Shown here: positions 46,362-58,560 of the stretch, in pieces
Position numbering within the stretch: the stretch's first letter is position 1
How the letters are laid out: each line of letters opens with the position of its first letter
Assembly (NCBI GenBank): GCA_964006375.1
Contig: OZ023265.1
Coordinates: 159,104,118-159,168,117, forward strand
Direction: 5' to 3'
Source: Tillus elongatus
Taxonomy: Eukaryota; Arthropoda; Insecta; Coleoptera; Cleridae
DNA: 64,000 bases
The notes under the pieces: generated by a model
Database searches by the model: none
What the model was told of the DNA's origin: nothing
What the model saw: the letters and a program-made list of their open reading frames with translations, nothing else
Position numbers and translations under genes: made by a program

Positions 46362-47217
46362 TCATTCTGTTGATGCATCTGTAGTCGTAGCTGTAGCTGT
46401 TGGGTCTTCTTCATATTTTTTCTCCCTAATCTTGGAAACCTCTTTCCCCCTCGACTTTTTGTTCTTCTCTTTCTTCATCTCTTCTACATCCGAAGCCGTT
46501 ATGTCACTTAGACTTTCTTCAGAAAATGCCTCTTCCATTTTTCTTCGCCCCCTGGTTTCCCGATCTGTTCTCTTCAACTTCTTTGATTTTCCTGTGGCAG
46601 AAAAGCGCTCCTTGGAACTTTCTCGGCTTCTTGATTTATCTTGGCTTGGCTTTTTGGAACATGATTTTTCGACGCGTCCTCTGCGTATCTTATGACTTGT
46701 GTGAGAGCTACCAGTTGAGTAACCAGTGTCTTTGCGAGAGTTCTTTGATTTCCTGGAAGGTAAACAAATTCTGGTCGTTAAGAAAAGCTAAATGAGTCGA
46801 TTGACTTAGAAAAGTAGTTACTAGCATCATAACATAACATGCTGGGGATGAAAGTCATCAGAGGATGAATTCAGAATTTTTCATCCTCTGATGACGCTAA
46901 CTTTGTTAGTTAAACGATCGTCAGGTTTTTTTAATGTGTTGTGATGATTTGGGTCCCCCAATTGTACGTATGCTAATACACTACCAAAAGATTACCTTTT
47001 TTCAAATTTTTCACTGTGTGAAGACGAATCGTCACTTAAATCTTCTGAAGTTTCTTCCTGAATTTTTCTAGATTGTCTGCATTTCTCTTTCTTTCCCTTG
47101 TATTTCTGTAGCTTTTTCTTTCCGTACATGTCGGGCTTGGAGATTATTGATATATTAGCTAGCTCTACGTCGCTCTTGGTTTGTTTGGTGTGTTTGGTTT
47201 GTTTTTTACGATGTTCA
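46362..47217 (-). CDS. Host gene 2, last two coding exons: Lys/Arg/Ser-rich protein
   Basis: The first exon seen runs 47217-46996. It is preceded on the - strand by an acceptor (ttgtatacag) and followed by a donor (aag/gtaatc). The final exon runs 46752-46362, preceded by 'tttaccttccag' and ending in TGA. The split codon ag+g rejoins the frame exactly. Exon A encodes 'SDVELANISIISKPDMYGKK' and 'ETSEDLSDDSSSHSEKFEKR'. Exon B encodes 'KSKNSRKDTGYSTGSSHTSH', 'DKSRSRESSKERFS' and 'SEESLSDITASDVEEMKKEK'. Alternating basic and acidic-serine segments suggest a disordered nuclear (chromatin or RNA-associated) protein. I do not recognise the family. Upstream exons were not resolved. Confidence 0.68.
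46854..46980 (+). repeat. PLE terminal repeat inside the host gene 2 intron
   Basis: Perfect 16-bp inverted arms lie at 46854-46869 and 46880-46895 (gtcatcagaggatgaa). They are followed by CTGATGA (46887-46893), a stem GCTAAC/GTTAG with a TTT loop, and 'taaacgatcgtcagg' in place of GAAAC...GTC. 'atgtgttgtgatgatttggg' follows, as in other PLE termini here. The hammerhead core is damaged. The fragment fills about half of a 243-bp intron. Confidence 0.75.
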
Positions 47218-47599
47218 CTGTATACAACATAAAGTCGGTAGATCTGCAATAAGATGACTAAGGTGTTTTTGCAGGTGAAAAACACATTCATATATGAAAT
47301 AATTTTAAAATGTGTGATTAAAAGTAGTCGAAAAACCAGGAAGGGTGCATCTTGTAATGTTATGTTTAATGCTATTCCCCATACGTCTATCGTACAGCAA
47401 CTCTTCGACCTGTTAAAGAAAAATAGTTTCATTAAAAACGATGGATGTTTAACAAGTAAAAATGGGTTTTAAAACAAAACAAAACTAAATAGCTACAATA
47501 CCACCTGCCTGCAAATCTAACGTATGGGGATAAGTGATGAATATTAACAAAGGAAGAGAAAAAGAAAAAACATCAATTTTCTTGATGACAGCTCATAAT
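47218..47599. other. No further exon confirmed
   Basis: A strong acceptor-like site 'tttttctttaacag' (- strand, near 47417) is followed by only 25 bp before a GT. This does not keep the frame with the next exon, so I do not call it. Confidence 0.35.
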
Positions 47600-49290
47600 A
47601 TTTTGCAAAACTGTGTGCATCTCTTGGACTAGTGCAGATTGTGGATGCACAGACTCGTATTACTCAGAGGTCCACTTCCCTTATTGACATAATTTTAATC
47701 AATAATGAGTCTCTCCTTAGTAGTTTTGGTGTGCTGACTTATCAACTGATCATGATTTTGTCTATTGTGAATTAAAAACTCAGATCCCGACAACGGATAC
47801 GAAATCTTACCTTAGGCGAAATTTTCATGAGATGGATTTGATCCAACTTGAGTCTGAGTTGTGCGCAATTCCATGAAGAAATATTTATGACCTGGAGCAC
47901 CCGGCTGATAAGGTGTTGTTTTTGCATGACTGTTTAACTATATTACTGGATAGACACGCACCACTTAGGGTGTACACTCCAAGAAAGCAAGACAAAGGTT
48001 GGTTAACCGACGGTTTAAAGAGGCTAATGAAGTTGCGCGATAGTACCTTGCTGAAGTTTAAGCAAAGTGGCAATCAAAGTAATTTTACTTATTACAAGCA
48101 CTTACGTAGTGACTTCTATGGTCAAAACTGAAAAAATGCATATTTTGAACATAAGCTGTCTAATAGTGCAAATCTATGGAAATCTTTAAATAATATAGAT
48201 ACTAATCTCGGAAATAGAGCGACGAATTCTATTCCAGTGAATCTATCTGATGTTGATAAGTTAAATAAGTATTTTATTGACTCCATAGCAAAGATTGACA
48301 ACACGCTGGTGAGGCAGACTGCTAATCAATACAGGGACACAAAAAAATTAATTTTGAATTCCCATTTAAATTTAGTGAGGTGTCAGAAATAGAGGTCCTG
48401 GGTTATTTAAATTCGATTAAATCAAGAGCTGTTGGATCTGATGGTATTTCGTGTACATTTCTCTTGCTCTGTTGTCCGTTTATTTTTCCATATATTACGC
48501 ATGTGATCAATGCTTCTATAAGAACATCCTGGTTTCTCACTGAGTGAAAGAATTCTAAGATGATACCGACTGCAAAGTCAGCAGGTGTTAAAGAGTTTTG
48601 TGATCTTAGGGCTGTAAGCATTTTTCCAGTGTTGCCAAAAGTTTAGAAAAAGTAATGGACGAGCAGCTGAAGTCCCATATACATAAATACAATATACTAC
48701 CTCAAAGACAGTCTGGTTTTTGAGCAGGGTATAGCTGCGCTACAGCTATGCTGGATATTGTGGCTGATATACTTTCGGCAAGTGACAAAGGGTTGATGGC
48801 AATGCTTGGACGGCTGGATTATAACAGGGCCTTTGACACGGTGAACCATGCAATCCTTCTTTCCATTTTAGAATTTATAGGAGTGCAATGAAAATGGTGA
48901 AAAGTTAGTTAAGTGATCGTTCGTAGAGGGTTTTTTGAGAAGAAAGCTTTCTGACGATATACCTTTGAAAACAGGCGTACCGCAGGAGTGTATCCTAAGT
49001 CTTCTATTGTATGCTATTTATACCTGTAACCTATTCAGCCACATCAAGTATTTACAAGTTCACTCATATGCAGATGACACCCACGTGTACTATGACTGCA
49101 GCGTATCGTCAGATAACAGAGGATTTGAATACCATTTACCAAGTGTCAGCAGCACATAATTTGAAATTGACATATGAAAGTCATGATGGTAAAAAAGTGG
49201 AGTGTAATGTTCAGAGCAAACGCACATTACTGCATGATCTTGCATTGGGATTTTACCCTTTTGGCACTCTACTCAAGGGTGCATAGACAG
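47600..49290 (+). pseudogene. LINE polyprotein: endonuclease tail and reverse transcriptase
   Basis: The + strand frames give 'VDAQTRITQRSTSLIDIILI' and, after a shift, 'DHDFVYCEL' (C-terminal end of an AP endonuclease). The linker 'LLDRHAPLRVYTPRKQDKGW' follows. RT motifs appear in several frames: 'KSRAVGSDGIS', 'DEQLKSHIHKYNILPQRQSG', 'LDYNRAFDTVNHAILLSILE', 'LKTGVPQECILSLLLYAIYT' and 'HSYADDTHVYYD' (49060-49095). It is a different LINE lineage from the one at 8875. At least six frame breaks and stops make it dead. It ends near 49290. Confidence 0.9.
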
Positions 49291-49494
49291 ATGATCCGAT
49301 TAACTGCTCATCAATCTTAGCAAGGCCGACGATTGGCCATGATGGCGTCGACGCCTTCAGATTTGTTACACATAAACTCGCAGATCCTGTATTTTTGAAC
49401 AAGGCAGGACTAGTGGAACAACGAAGTAAATCCCTTATGGAATTTTGTCAACTCACTTGTTCAAAGGATATTATCCAGACTATTGCGTATATAT
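49291..49494. other. Unassigned
   Basis: About 200 bp of moderately GC-balanced sequence between the LINE and the mariner end. No family is recognised. Confidence 0.4.
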
Positions 49495-50342
49495 ACAGGG
49501 TGTTTCAAAAATGATGGTCTGTGTTACAGGTGCACATTCAGCACAAAAAAATAAGACTATTTTTTCATATAAACATGGGTCCGCAAATGCTTAATTTTTT
49601 AAATACAGCGTGTTAAAGTTATTTGTTTTTGTCAGTTTTTCACGAATAAGTCCGAGTCAAATTAAAATTTTGACGTGAAATTTGGCATGTGGGGGTTTTC
49701 GAAGACAAGAAATTCAAATATGTTATTGTTAATAACACTGCTGGTAGAGGGCGCCACCTGTGGGACTATGCTTGCATTCAATTGGCTATAATTTTTTGAC
49801 ACCCAGTAATATCGACCTACCGTATAGCTACATTGCAGCCCTTATCAATTGTAAGCAAGAAATGTATACTTGATTTAAATCTCTCAGACACCATTTTCGA
49901 GATATATCAATTTTTGTTTGTCGATGTCGCTCAAAAATTATTTTTTCTCAAGTAATTAATTGTATTGTCTGCAAATTTTAACAACAAATAAAGCAACAAA
50001 TAAAAAAGTGTATAACATTTTATGATACCTGACAATACAATAAATGTTCAAAATGGCCACCATCCACTTCAATACACTTTCGTATTCTGCGGAGCTACAA
50101 CGTCGTACTCTGTGAAATATTTCTGGTGTATTTCTAATTTGTTCGCATCCAAGTACAATTCTTTGCTGCAGATCATCAACATTTTCAACATTTGCTTTAT
50201 AAACAATACTTTTGAGATGCCCCCATAAATAAAAGTCCATAGGATTTAAATCAGGGGATCGAGCCGGCCATGGCTGAGGTCCACCGCGTCCGATACATCT
50301 GCGTCAAAAGTATTGCTTAGGTAATTTCTGACATTTAGCGCG

Positions 50343-50345
<3 letters not shown>
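49495..50345 (-). pseudogene. mariner-like element: 3' end and transposase C-terminus
   Basis: The element end 'acagggtgtttcaaaaatga' follows a TA at 49494-49495, as expected for mariner-type elements. The transposase is on the - strand. '[13 protein letters not shown]' (50345-50300) is followed in another frame by 'MDFYLWGHLKSIVYKANVEN' and 'VDDLQQRIVLGCEQIRNTPE', ending near 50020. The sequence is cut at 50345 by a (TA)n tract; beyond it the transposase does not continue. Confidence 0.85.

Positions 50346-50429
<84 letters not shown>
50345..50429. repeat. (TA)n microsatellite at a transposase break
   Basis: Pure TA tract adjoining the truncated transposase; the sequence on the far side is unrelated to mariner. 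Confidence 0.93.
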
Positions 50430-50430
<1 letters not shown>

Positions 50431-51162
50431 TTATATGGGGGTATACCTTCAAGTTATGGCTTTGTTGCAGCCTTGAGGTATTCCAGAAGGCTAATGACAT
50501 TAAACATTGACAGTAAGGATACTTTGCTAGTAAAAGTAAAGAGCAAACATTTCAATAATATATTGATGTTTTGAACTTGCATATAAATTATTTTTAGAGA
50601 AAATAACCTAAACGTAAAGTTTAAAAAACCGATATCGATCAGCACGATAGTTGGCCGCCAAGTTTTTTTGGCGAACTTTCTAATATTAATCTTGCTTAAC
50701 ATTGTATTGTCGCAAATTTTTACATTGTTGTTTTTAGTTTTTAGACGTAACATTTTAAAATGTTTACTGACGAAAACTCGGAATTTTTATAAGCTGTTAG
50801 GTATTAAAAAACTCAAAACGCAGCCAGTGCGTTATACTAGCGAAATTTCATATGCTTTGTAATACACAATGCGACTTACTTTATCTCACAGGCATATTAT
50901 TGGGCCTGTTTAAATTATTTATGCTCAATGTAGGTAGCTGATTTTTATACACAATTCATTTTCTTTCAAGTCAACATGAAAAATTACTCAAACTCCGTAG
51001 TTAGAATCACTGACAACGACTAAATCGTTTATTATATCCATCTTTGTTTCTTCTATTGAACTTTACACTGCACAGTAATGTCCTTTTCTAACAACAATGA
51101 ATATCACTCGAGACATTTTCCAAATTCCATGAAATTATGACAATGTTAAAATGTTTTTCTTT
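50430..51162. other. Mostly unassigned; HLE distal motif at 50815-50855
   Basis: A degenerate HLE distal motif ('acgcagccagtgcgttatac') is at 50824. No gene is supported. Confidence 0.45.
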
Positions 51163-52542
<1,380 letters not shown>

Positions 52543-52963
52543 AAAATAAAGAAATGGTCGTATAAATAATTATGGTTAAAATGTGTAGGCAAGAATTGTA
52601 TTTTATGGTCAGTGTGATAAAATTGTATTCGAACAAAGGTTTTATACAAAGGTAGTATACGAATTTATTGTACAGAGGTATTGTATGATTGTATTGTACA
52701 AAGGTAGTAGTTTTAACAGGTTTTTATTTTGGTGTTGCTTTTACTGTAGTAAGTTATATATTGCCTTATGTGTGTTATTTTATACCCCGTTTCTTTGAAT
52801 TGATCCTAGTTTTAAGATGTGTATAACTTATTCGTTTATATTTCTTGTGATTTTTGTTTCAATTTAATTATTAAGACTTTGTGACTATATGCATTTGTCA
52901 CTTAGTTTTCTATTTTCAGCTATATGAGTGAATATACCTGGAACGTATTTTCAACTCCCTATT
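52543..52963. other. No gene recognised
   Basis: AT-rich with loosely repeated 'gtattgtacaaaggtagta' words at about 52640-52710. Confidence 0.45.
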
Positions 52964-53600
52964 AGCGAATTATCATTAAGAAAAATTCACTATTATAGAG
53001 GTCACGATGAAAAGCTTTTGAAAACATTTCTTCAGATGACGAAACAAGAAACTTTGTAAGACGACTCCGGTACAAATTATATACGTCAGGTGCCGCTGTA
53101 CAACCACAAACGATCTTTTAAAATCGCCAGCCCTGCCACTATATTCCTATAAGGAAATATACGCATAATATAAAAATAGCTAGATTATTACTGGAAACAC
53201 ATACTAGTTCCGCTCTTATTTGAGCTCATCAGTGTGTTATACCAGCAATAATCAAAACATATCTAAATTAATTGGCTTAACGTAGCCGAAATCTCAACGA
53301 AACGTGAGATGTACAAGCTACTGACATCTAGGACGAAAAAAGGAACTTTGTCCGTAAGACGACTCCGGTACAAATTCTGTACGTCAGGTGTGTGTATATA
53401 TGTATGTATCCGAGCGATAACTCAAAAAATACTAAACTGATTTCAATCAAACTTGGCAAAAATCTTGTTTGGACGAAAACCAAGGTAGAGTTCATTAATC
53501 AGCCTTTATGCTCAAGTTTTTTCGGTCGATACTCTGGGAAAACTTTTTGAAAACGCTATATGTTTTACATCTTTAAAGTGAGTGGCGTGGAATTTTTCAC
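52964..53600 (+). mobile_element. HLE fragment interrupted by a hammerhead-bearing insertion
   Basis: The HLE palindrome is at 52964-52996 ('tagcgaattatcattaagaa'). The HLE post-microsatellite block resumes at about 53396 ('tatgtatccgagcgataact'). Between them, 'gacgactccggtacaaatt' occurs at 53062 and 53358, a direct repeat of about 45 bp bracketing roughly 250 bp that contain a hammerhead-like motif. The insertion may be a PLE terminal repeat or retrozyme-like unit; no ORF is present. Confidence 0.62.
53193..53240 (-). ncRNA. Hammerhead ribozyme-like motif, one core change
   Basis: On the - strand: CTGATGA at 53232-53226; stem II GCTC/GAGC (53225-53222 with 53215-53212) around loop AAATAA; then GGAAC in place of GAAAC (53211-53207). 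Stem III is AC/GT with loop TA (53208-53203), with cleavage position A at 53202. Stem I is six perfect pairs (53238-53233 with 53201-53196). The architecture is type I with a two-pair stem III, as at 12011-12062. The A-to-G change at the second GAAA position would be expected to reduce or abolish activity. Confidence 0.68.
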
Positions 53601-54829
53601 ATATATAGAGCATTCTTCTCATTGCGTTGCTCTCAACACAAATTTAAGTTATCCTTAATTATGGAAATTTAAAAGCTACGACACGCTCCTAAAAGTTTAT
53701 TAAGGCGTTGTGTAATGTGCGTGAGAGAGGTTGACATAACGGATGGCTTAGTTTGTTTTCTTTGAATGTTGGAAAGCTACAAAATGCCTGATAAATTGAA
53801 ACAGCCAGAGTGGTCAGTTTCAAAATTTTATTACACAAACTTGGGAAGTTTCCCTCGTTAGGAAAATTAGCGGTAATATTTATTTCTAGAATTGATTTGT
53901 TATTCAAAAAGCTCTATGATAAAGTCGATAGCTAAATAGTTTAATCCTGATTTTAAGTTGTGATCCAAACAATAACTAAATAAAAACCTTATAAGTTGAA
54001 TAAAACTTTTACAATTATAACATTTTTTTGTGAATTTACTCTAGGGAGATGTATCTATAGATTTGGCATTCTGAAATGACACACGACACGATTCTTGGTC
54101 ACGTGGTCAGAAATTAAATTGCTATTGGTTTGTTGTGTTATATGCATTCTTATATCAAAATGGCGCGGTTTATGTAGCGTCATATGTCATATCAATTTTT
54201 TTTTATTTTAGATTAATGAGATATGTTGAATATTAAGTTTGCCTCCCCAATATTTTTCAGACAGTATGTCATATGTGTAGCAAGTTTGGTTCAAATGGGC
54301 GTTCTAGAGTTCTGGTGGAATATACATACACACGTCCATTTTCATATTATACCTACAGACTACCTTAAATTTTTAAAAAAACATTGCAAGCAAGGTCTAT
54401 TCCAAATGCATTTTTTTGCACATATTTGAATCAAACAAAGGAGAGTAACCGTTAAAACATGAACCTAGGACCCCCTTAGACATTTTGTGCACCATTTGCT
54501 ACTCACAGACCGCGTCAGTTCCAGATTTTTTGTTAAGAAATCACCAATTTTAAGGTATAAAATCGTCACTGTGATATTTTCTGAAATTAGAATTCAGGAA
54601 CGTTATCGAACAAAGGATCGTGCCTTGATTTGCATGTAATGATATCTTGTTAACGTTATAATCAGTCGTATTATTAGTTTCCACATCAGAAAAACAACAA
54701 TATCTTTTTGCGGCCAATGTAAAAGATAGTTCATTTAAGTGAAACAGAAAGATTTCAGATTCTAATAACAGTTGTCCAACATTTTCAATGAACTCGATTC
54801 CAACAAAGAACCAATTACCCAGTCAGATT
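53601..54829. other. No gene recognised
   Basis: About 1.2 kb of AT-rich sequence with no supported coding frame or terminal repeat. Confidence 0.45.
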
Positions 54830-55511
54830 TAGAGAAACAGGTGCTGTTAAGGACCTGCCAAAACTGAGACCTCCGAATCATGCAAAAAACAACGAATAAC
54901 GTTGACCGAGGAAGGTCTAGTATCACACAACGTTAAGGACACATTTTAATTATGAGCCTGTTCTAGAGAACTCAGGATAGAGGTTGTACTAGGATCGGAC
55001 CGTGCGCACAGACCAACAAGCCCACAACAGGCCAGATATAATATTAGTGGATAAGTCCTGCAACCAAGTGACGCTGATCGATGTGGCCATTCCAAATACG
55101 AATAATCCAGAGATAAAGTACCACGAAAAGATCATTAAGTGCAGAGATCTCGAGATAAAACTAAAGAGACAGTGAAGGGCAGATAGTGTCCGAGTCATTC
55201 CAATAGTCACGTCGTCAACTGGTGTGGTTCCTAAGAATCTTCGAGAGAACATTACGAGGCTGCGCCTTGGGGAGCATCTTTATAAGGTTATGCAGAAGGC
55301 GGTAATGCTTGCAACTGCCCACGGCGTGTGGAAATTCCTGGAAAATGACTATATGTCGCGTTGTCGTTCAGGGCCCGATAACTTGAAAACTTGAAGAGGG
55401 CTCTATCTGAGCCCAGTTCCTTTGGTGGCTGAGATACCTGGGATGAGTGAATGTTCCTCGTTGATAGGGTCGGAAAGCCCTTCAGGCTAAAGTCAGTAAT
55501 AATAATAATAC
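54830..55511 (+). pseudogene. R2-like LINE C-terminal end (possible restriction-like endonuclease)
   Basis: The + frame gives 'DRTVRTDQQAHNRPDIILVD', 'QVTLIDVAIPNTNNPEIKYH' and, after a stop, 'VRVIPIVTSSTGVVPKNLRE', then 'LYKVMQKAVMLATAHGVWKF'. The RPD...D.A.P arrangement matches the C-terminal region of insect R2-like LINEs, where a PD-(D/E)XK-type endonuclease resides. A short 3' UTR ends in TAA repeats (55495-55511), a typical LINE tail. In-frame stops occur upstream of 55000 and at about 55170. Confidence 0.78.
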
Positions 55512-55529
55512 TAAAACACACACACAAAT

Positions 55530-55655
55530 TGAAACTAACTACAAATATGTGTTCTAACGAGCCTAGTTCGCGCTCATTTAAAGAAATTTTTATCAAAATT
55601 CAAACGTCGCGATCTTCTCATTAGTGAATTTGTTTAAGGAAAATTCACTAAAAGC
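55530..55655 (-). mobile_element. HLE proximal fragment
   Basis: On the - strand from 55655: palindrome (ttagtgaattttccttaaac + aaattcactaa), 'gacgtttgaattttgataaa', 'aaatgagcgcgaactaggct' and 'tagtttcaatttg', ending in a short CA/TG run instead of (TA)n. Confidence 0.72.
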
Positions 55656-56848
55656 GTAGAGATTATGTAAACGAAACAGTAAATTGCCATATAAAGAATG
55701 TTGATTAAAAATAAACTCATCCAAAAAGGCAACTTTCTCCAGAAATCTGCACATATTTGCTAGACACCTATTTTGACAAATAACATTTCCAGTCGCAACT
55801 TGTTGACGTCTAAGACTATTGCAGTAAAATTAGGACTAAACGAACCAAATAAATAAGTGCTGAAAATATATGACCTTTATTTAGTTTGTTATAATTAAAC
55901 TGTATCACGCTACCGGAACATGCAGTTATGAAATTAGGTACGAACATATAAATATTTTTTGACGTCTCCATAAATTTTAAAAGATGGAAGGATTGATTCA
56001 TAAAGTAAATATTACTTTGACTTACTGGTTAATTATAGAACCGGTAGTTGTTAATCTAGATTTTCTTGACTTGGTAGCGGTCAAAACAACCGTAAATTGC
56101 ATCAAGCTCCATGACCTGAAAATAAACGAACATATCAAAAATATTTAAGGATTTTTGTAAATGGTGAATAAATACCATATAGCTAACGTCAGAAGGACCA
56201 GTATTGGTTCCGATGCTATTTTATCGTCTTTGAACGAATCAAAGAATTCTATGATGTCAGCTGCTGTCCCTGTAGATAATTAAAGCCAGTTAAAGCAATA
56301 TTTGTATGAAAGAATTGCACCTTTATAACTAGCAACATAAATGTAACGTATAAGTCGCACCAAAGGTATCAAAATTATTACACGTGATTCAGTCCAGGAA
56401 ATAGAGCCCAAAAAATTGGCTTTGTTTGCACTCATTCAACCACTAATTTAATTTTACCACAGCATACCAGATGTTTGATGAAATTGAAAGTATTACTCGA
56501 GTTTTAACGAAAAAATATCAATTTTCACCAAATCATCCACAATTATACCCTTACTCCCTGGAGCGATTTTACCCAAGAACAATCCGAAACGTTTCTTTGC
56601 CGGCTGCTAACTGTATACCAAATTTGAAGACGATATCTCAATTCGTTCTAAAGTTATCATGGCTACAAACAAACAGACGTACAGACCGGCAGACAAACAA
56701 TTCGTAACACATCCAATTTTTTCTTACTTCTGGTTTAACAGGAAATGACTCCAACTGAATTTTTTTAAATGGGACACCTTGTATTATTTACCTTTTTCGG
56801 ATGCAGGATAAAAAACAACGTTCTCAAACATCAACATGTTTTTAGCGA
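55656..56848. other. No gene recognised
   Basis: AT-rich DNA. A + ORF at 56471-56707 ends in 'RRTDRQTDR'-type residues from the low-complexity 'cagacgtacagaccggcaga' and is not convincing. Confidence 0.45.
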
Positions 56849-56866
56849 AATAATGAGGAGATCTGT

Positions 56867-56935
<69 letters not shown>

Positions 56936-57706
56936 ACCGATAACTCAAAAAATAATGGACCAATCTTGATTAAATTTGGTGAGTACCTTACTTTTACAAG
57001 TGGCTTGGATAAGTTCGTTAGCCAGGAAAATCGGACCAGGTTTTTCTGGAAAATTTGGTGTTCTCTTACTAAAAAAATTCATATCCTCGGAAAAAAGGGT
57101 AAAAGTGCCAAAATTTATGTCTCTAGCTTTAAAGACAAAGAAGTTATGGGCAGTTAAAGAAATAAATTTTGGAGTTTTCCTCAAAACGTCAACACTATGT
57201 GAAAACTGGAACCTGTGATGAGCACTAATAAGTACACTTGAAGAACAACCAAATCACCACAACACATATTTCAGAGACCTTACGATCGTTTCGTTGACAA
57301 AGTCAACATCTTAGAAAAATTCTGATATGAAATTTTCTTCCTCTGAAGATGTTGACTTTGTCAACGAAACGATAGTAAGGTCTCTGAAATATGTGTTGTT
57401 GTGATTTGGGTGTTCTCTAAGTGTACTTATCAAAACGTCAAACTCGCAATTTTAAACGTCAAAATTAGCTATGTTTAGGCAAAGAACGTGAAACAAATAC
57501 GAATTTTGAAAAGAAAATGTTGCAAGAAGAGTGTTCTGCAAACCCTTAAGTTTCAGATTCAACCGTCATTGCCCTTCATTTTACTAAAATATTTACAGAA
57601 AATTCATTTCAAATAGACCATTTCGCTGATGCTTTGGCTGTCTGTTTAGTTAAGTTGATGCTTTCGCTGTAGGTTTAATGAAGTTTGTGGTTTAACGGTC
57701 TATAAT
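56849..57706 (+). mobile_element. HLE copy with (TA)n, hosting a PLE insertion
   Basis: It enters at 'aaataatgaggagatctgtg' (proximal block mostly deleted). The TA tract is at 56870-56932, then 'ccgataactcaaaaaataat' and 'gataagttcgttagccagga'. The block 'cctcaaaacgtcaa' is interrupted by a 237-bp PLE terminal insertion (57193-57429) and resumes at 57430 with 'tcaaaacgtcaaactcgcaa'. It continues through the tail common to other copies. Confidence 0.78.
57193..57429 (+). mobile_element. Palindromic PLE terminal-repeat insertion with 12-bp TSD and hammerhead core
   Basis: The arms 57229-57311 and 57347-57429 are reverse complements of the PLE terminus (aaatatgtgttg, gtgatttggg). The insertion is bracketed by a direct repeat TCAAAACGTCAA (57181-57192 and 57430-57441), native HLE sequence. 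The right arm carries CTGAAGA (57343-57349), stem II GTTGAC/GTCAAC with a TTT loop, GAAAC (57366-57370) and GTC (57380-57382) with a two-pair stem III. That is a hammerhead core of the CUGANGA type. A pairing stem I is not evident in this head-to-head copy. Confidence 0.82.
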
Positions 57707-58560
57707 TATTTTTTTTGCTAATTTTCGTAGAACAAATTCGTTAATGCATTTTTGCATTTTATATCGAAATATGATGCGTTTCTAAGAAAAAATCTGGACG
57801 CAGTAAGTGCGTTTTGGTAGCGAATTTTCGGTAAATTTGCAGTTTAGCTCCCGAACGCTTTTCAAAAAACTGTTTTCAGAAACCTGCCTAGGGCCCCCCT
57901 GAATCCACAAACCCTAAAAAAAATTTCTTGTTCACACTCCCCAAGGATGTTACGGGACCAAGAGTGGGTAGGGGTGTATAATTTTTTTTAGATAATTTTC
58001 GTAGAACAAATTCATTAATGCATTTTTTCATGTTTTATCGAAATATGATGCGTTTGTAAGAAAAAAATCTAGACGCAGTAAGTGCGTTTTGGTAGCGAAT
58101 TTTCAGTAAATTTGCAGTTTAGCTCCCGAACGCTTTTCAAAAAACTGTTTTCAGAAACCTGCCTAGGGCCCCCCTAGATCCACAAACCCTAAAAAAAATT
58201 CTTGTTCACACTCCCCAAGGATGTTACGGGACCAAGAGTGGGTAGGGGTGTATAATTTTTTTTAGATAATTTTCGTAGAACAAATTCGTTAATGCATTTT
58301 TTCATGTTTTATCGAAATATGATGCGTTTGTAAGAAAAAAATCTGGACGCAGTAAGTGCGTTTTGGTAGCGAATTTTCGGTAAAATATGCAGTTTAGCTC
58401 CCGAACGCTTTTCAAAAAAATGTTTTCAGAAACCTGGCTAGGGCTCCCCCTGGATCCACAAACCCCAAGAAAAATTTATTGTTCACACCCCCCAAGGAAG
58501 TTACGGGACCAGGAGTGAGTAGGGGTGCTGGGCAGGGTAGGTAGTAAAAAGAAAATAAGA
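57707..58560 (+). repeat. Three tandem ~275-bp HLE distal units
   Basis: The distal motif 'gacgcagtaagtgcgttttg' occurs at 57797, 58072 and 58346, periods of 275 and 274 bp. Each unit also holds 'agctcccgaacgcttttcaa', 'atccacaaaccc' and 'gttacgggaccaagagtg'. The copies differ at only a few positions, indicating recent amplification of a distal-end/subfamily B hybrid unit. Confidence 0.92.

Noticed and set aside
47393..47430. Additional 25-bp exon of host gene 2
   Set aside because: The acceptor is strong, but the exon would not keep the reading frame with the next exon.
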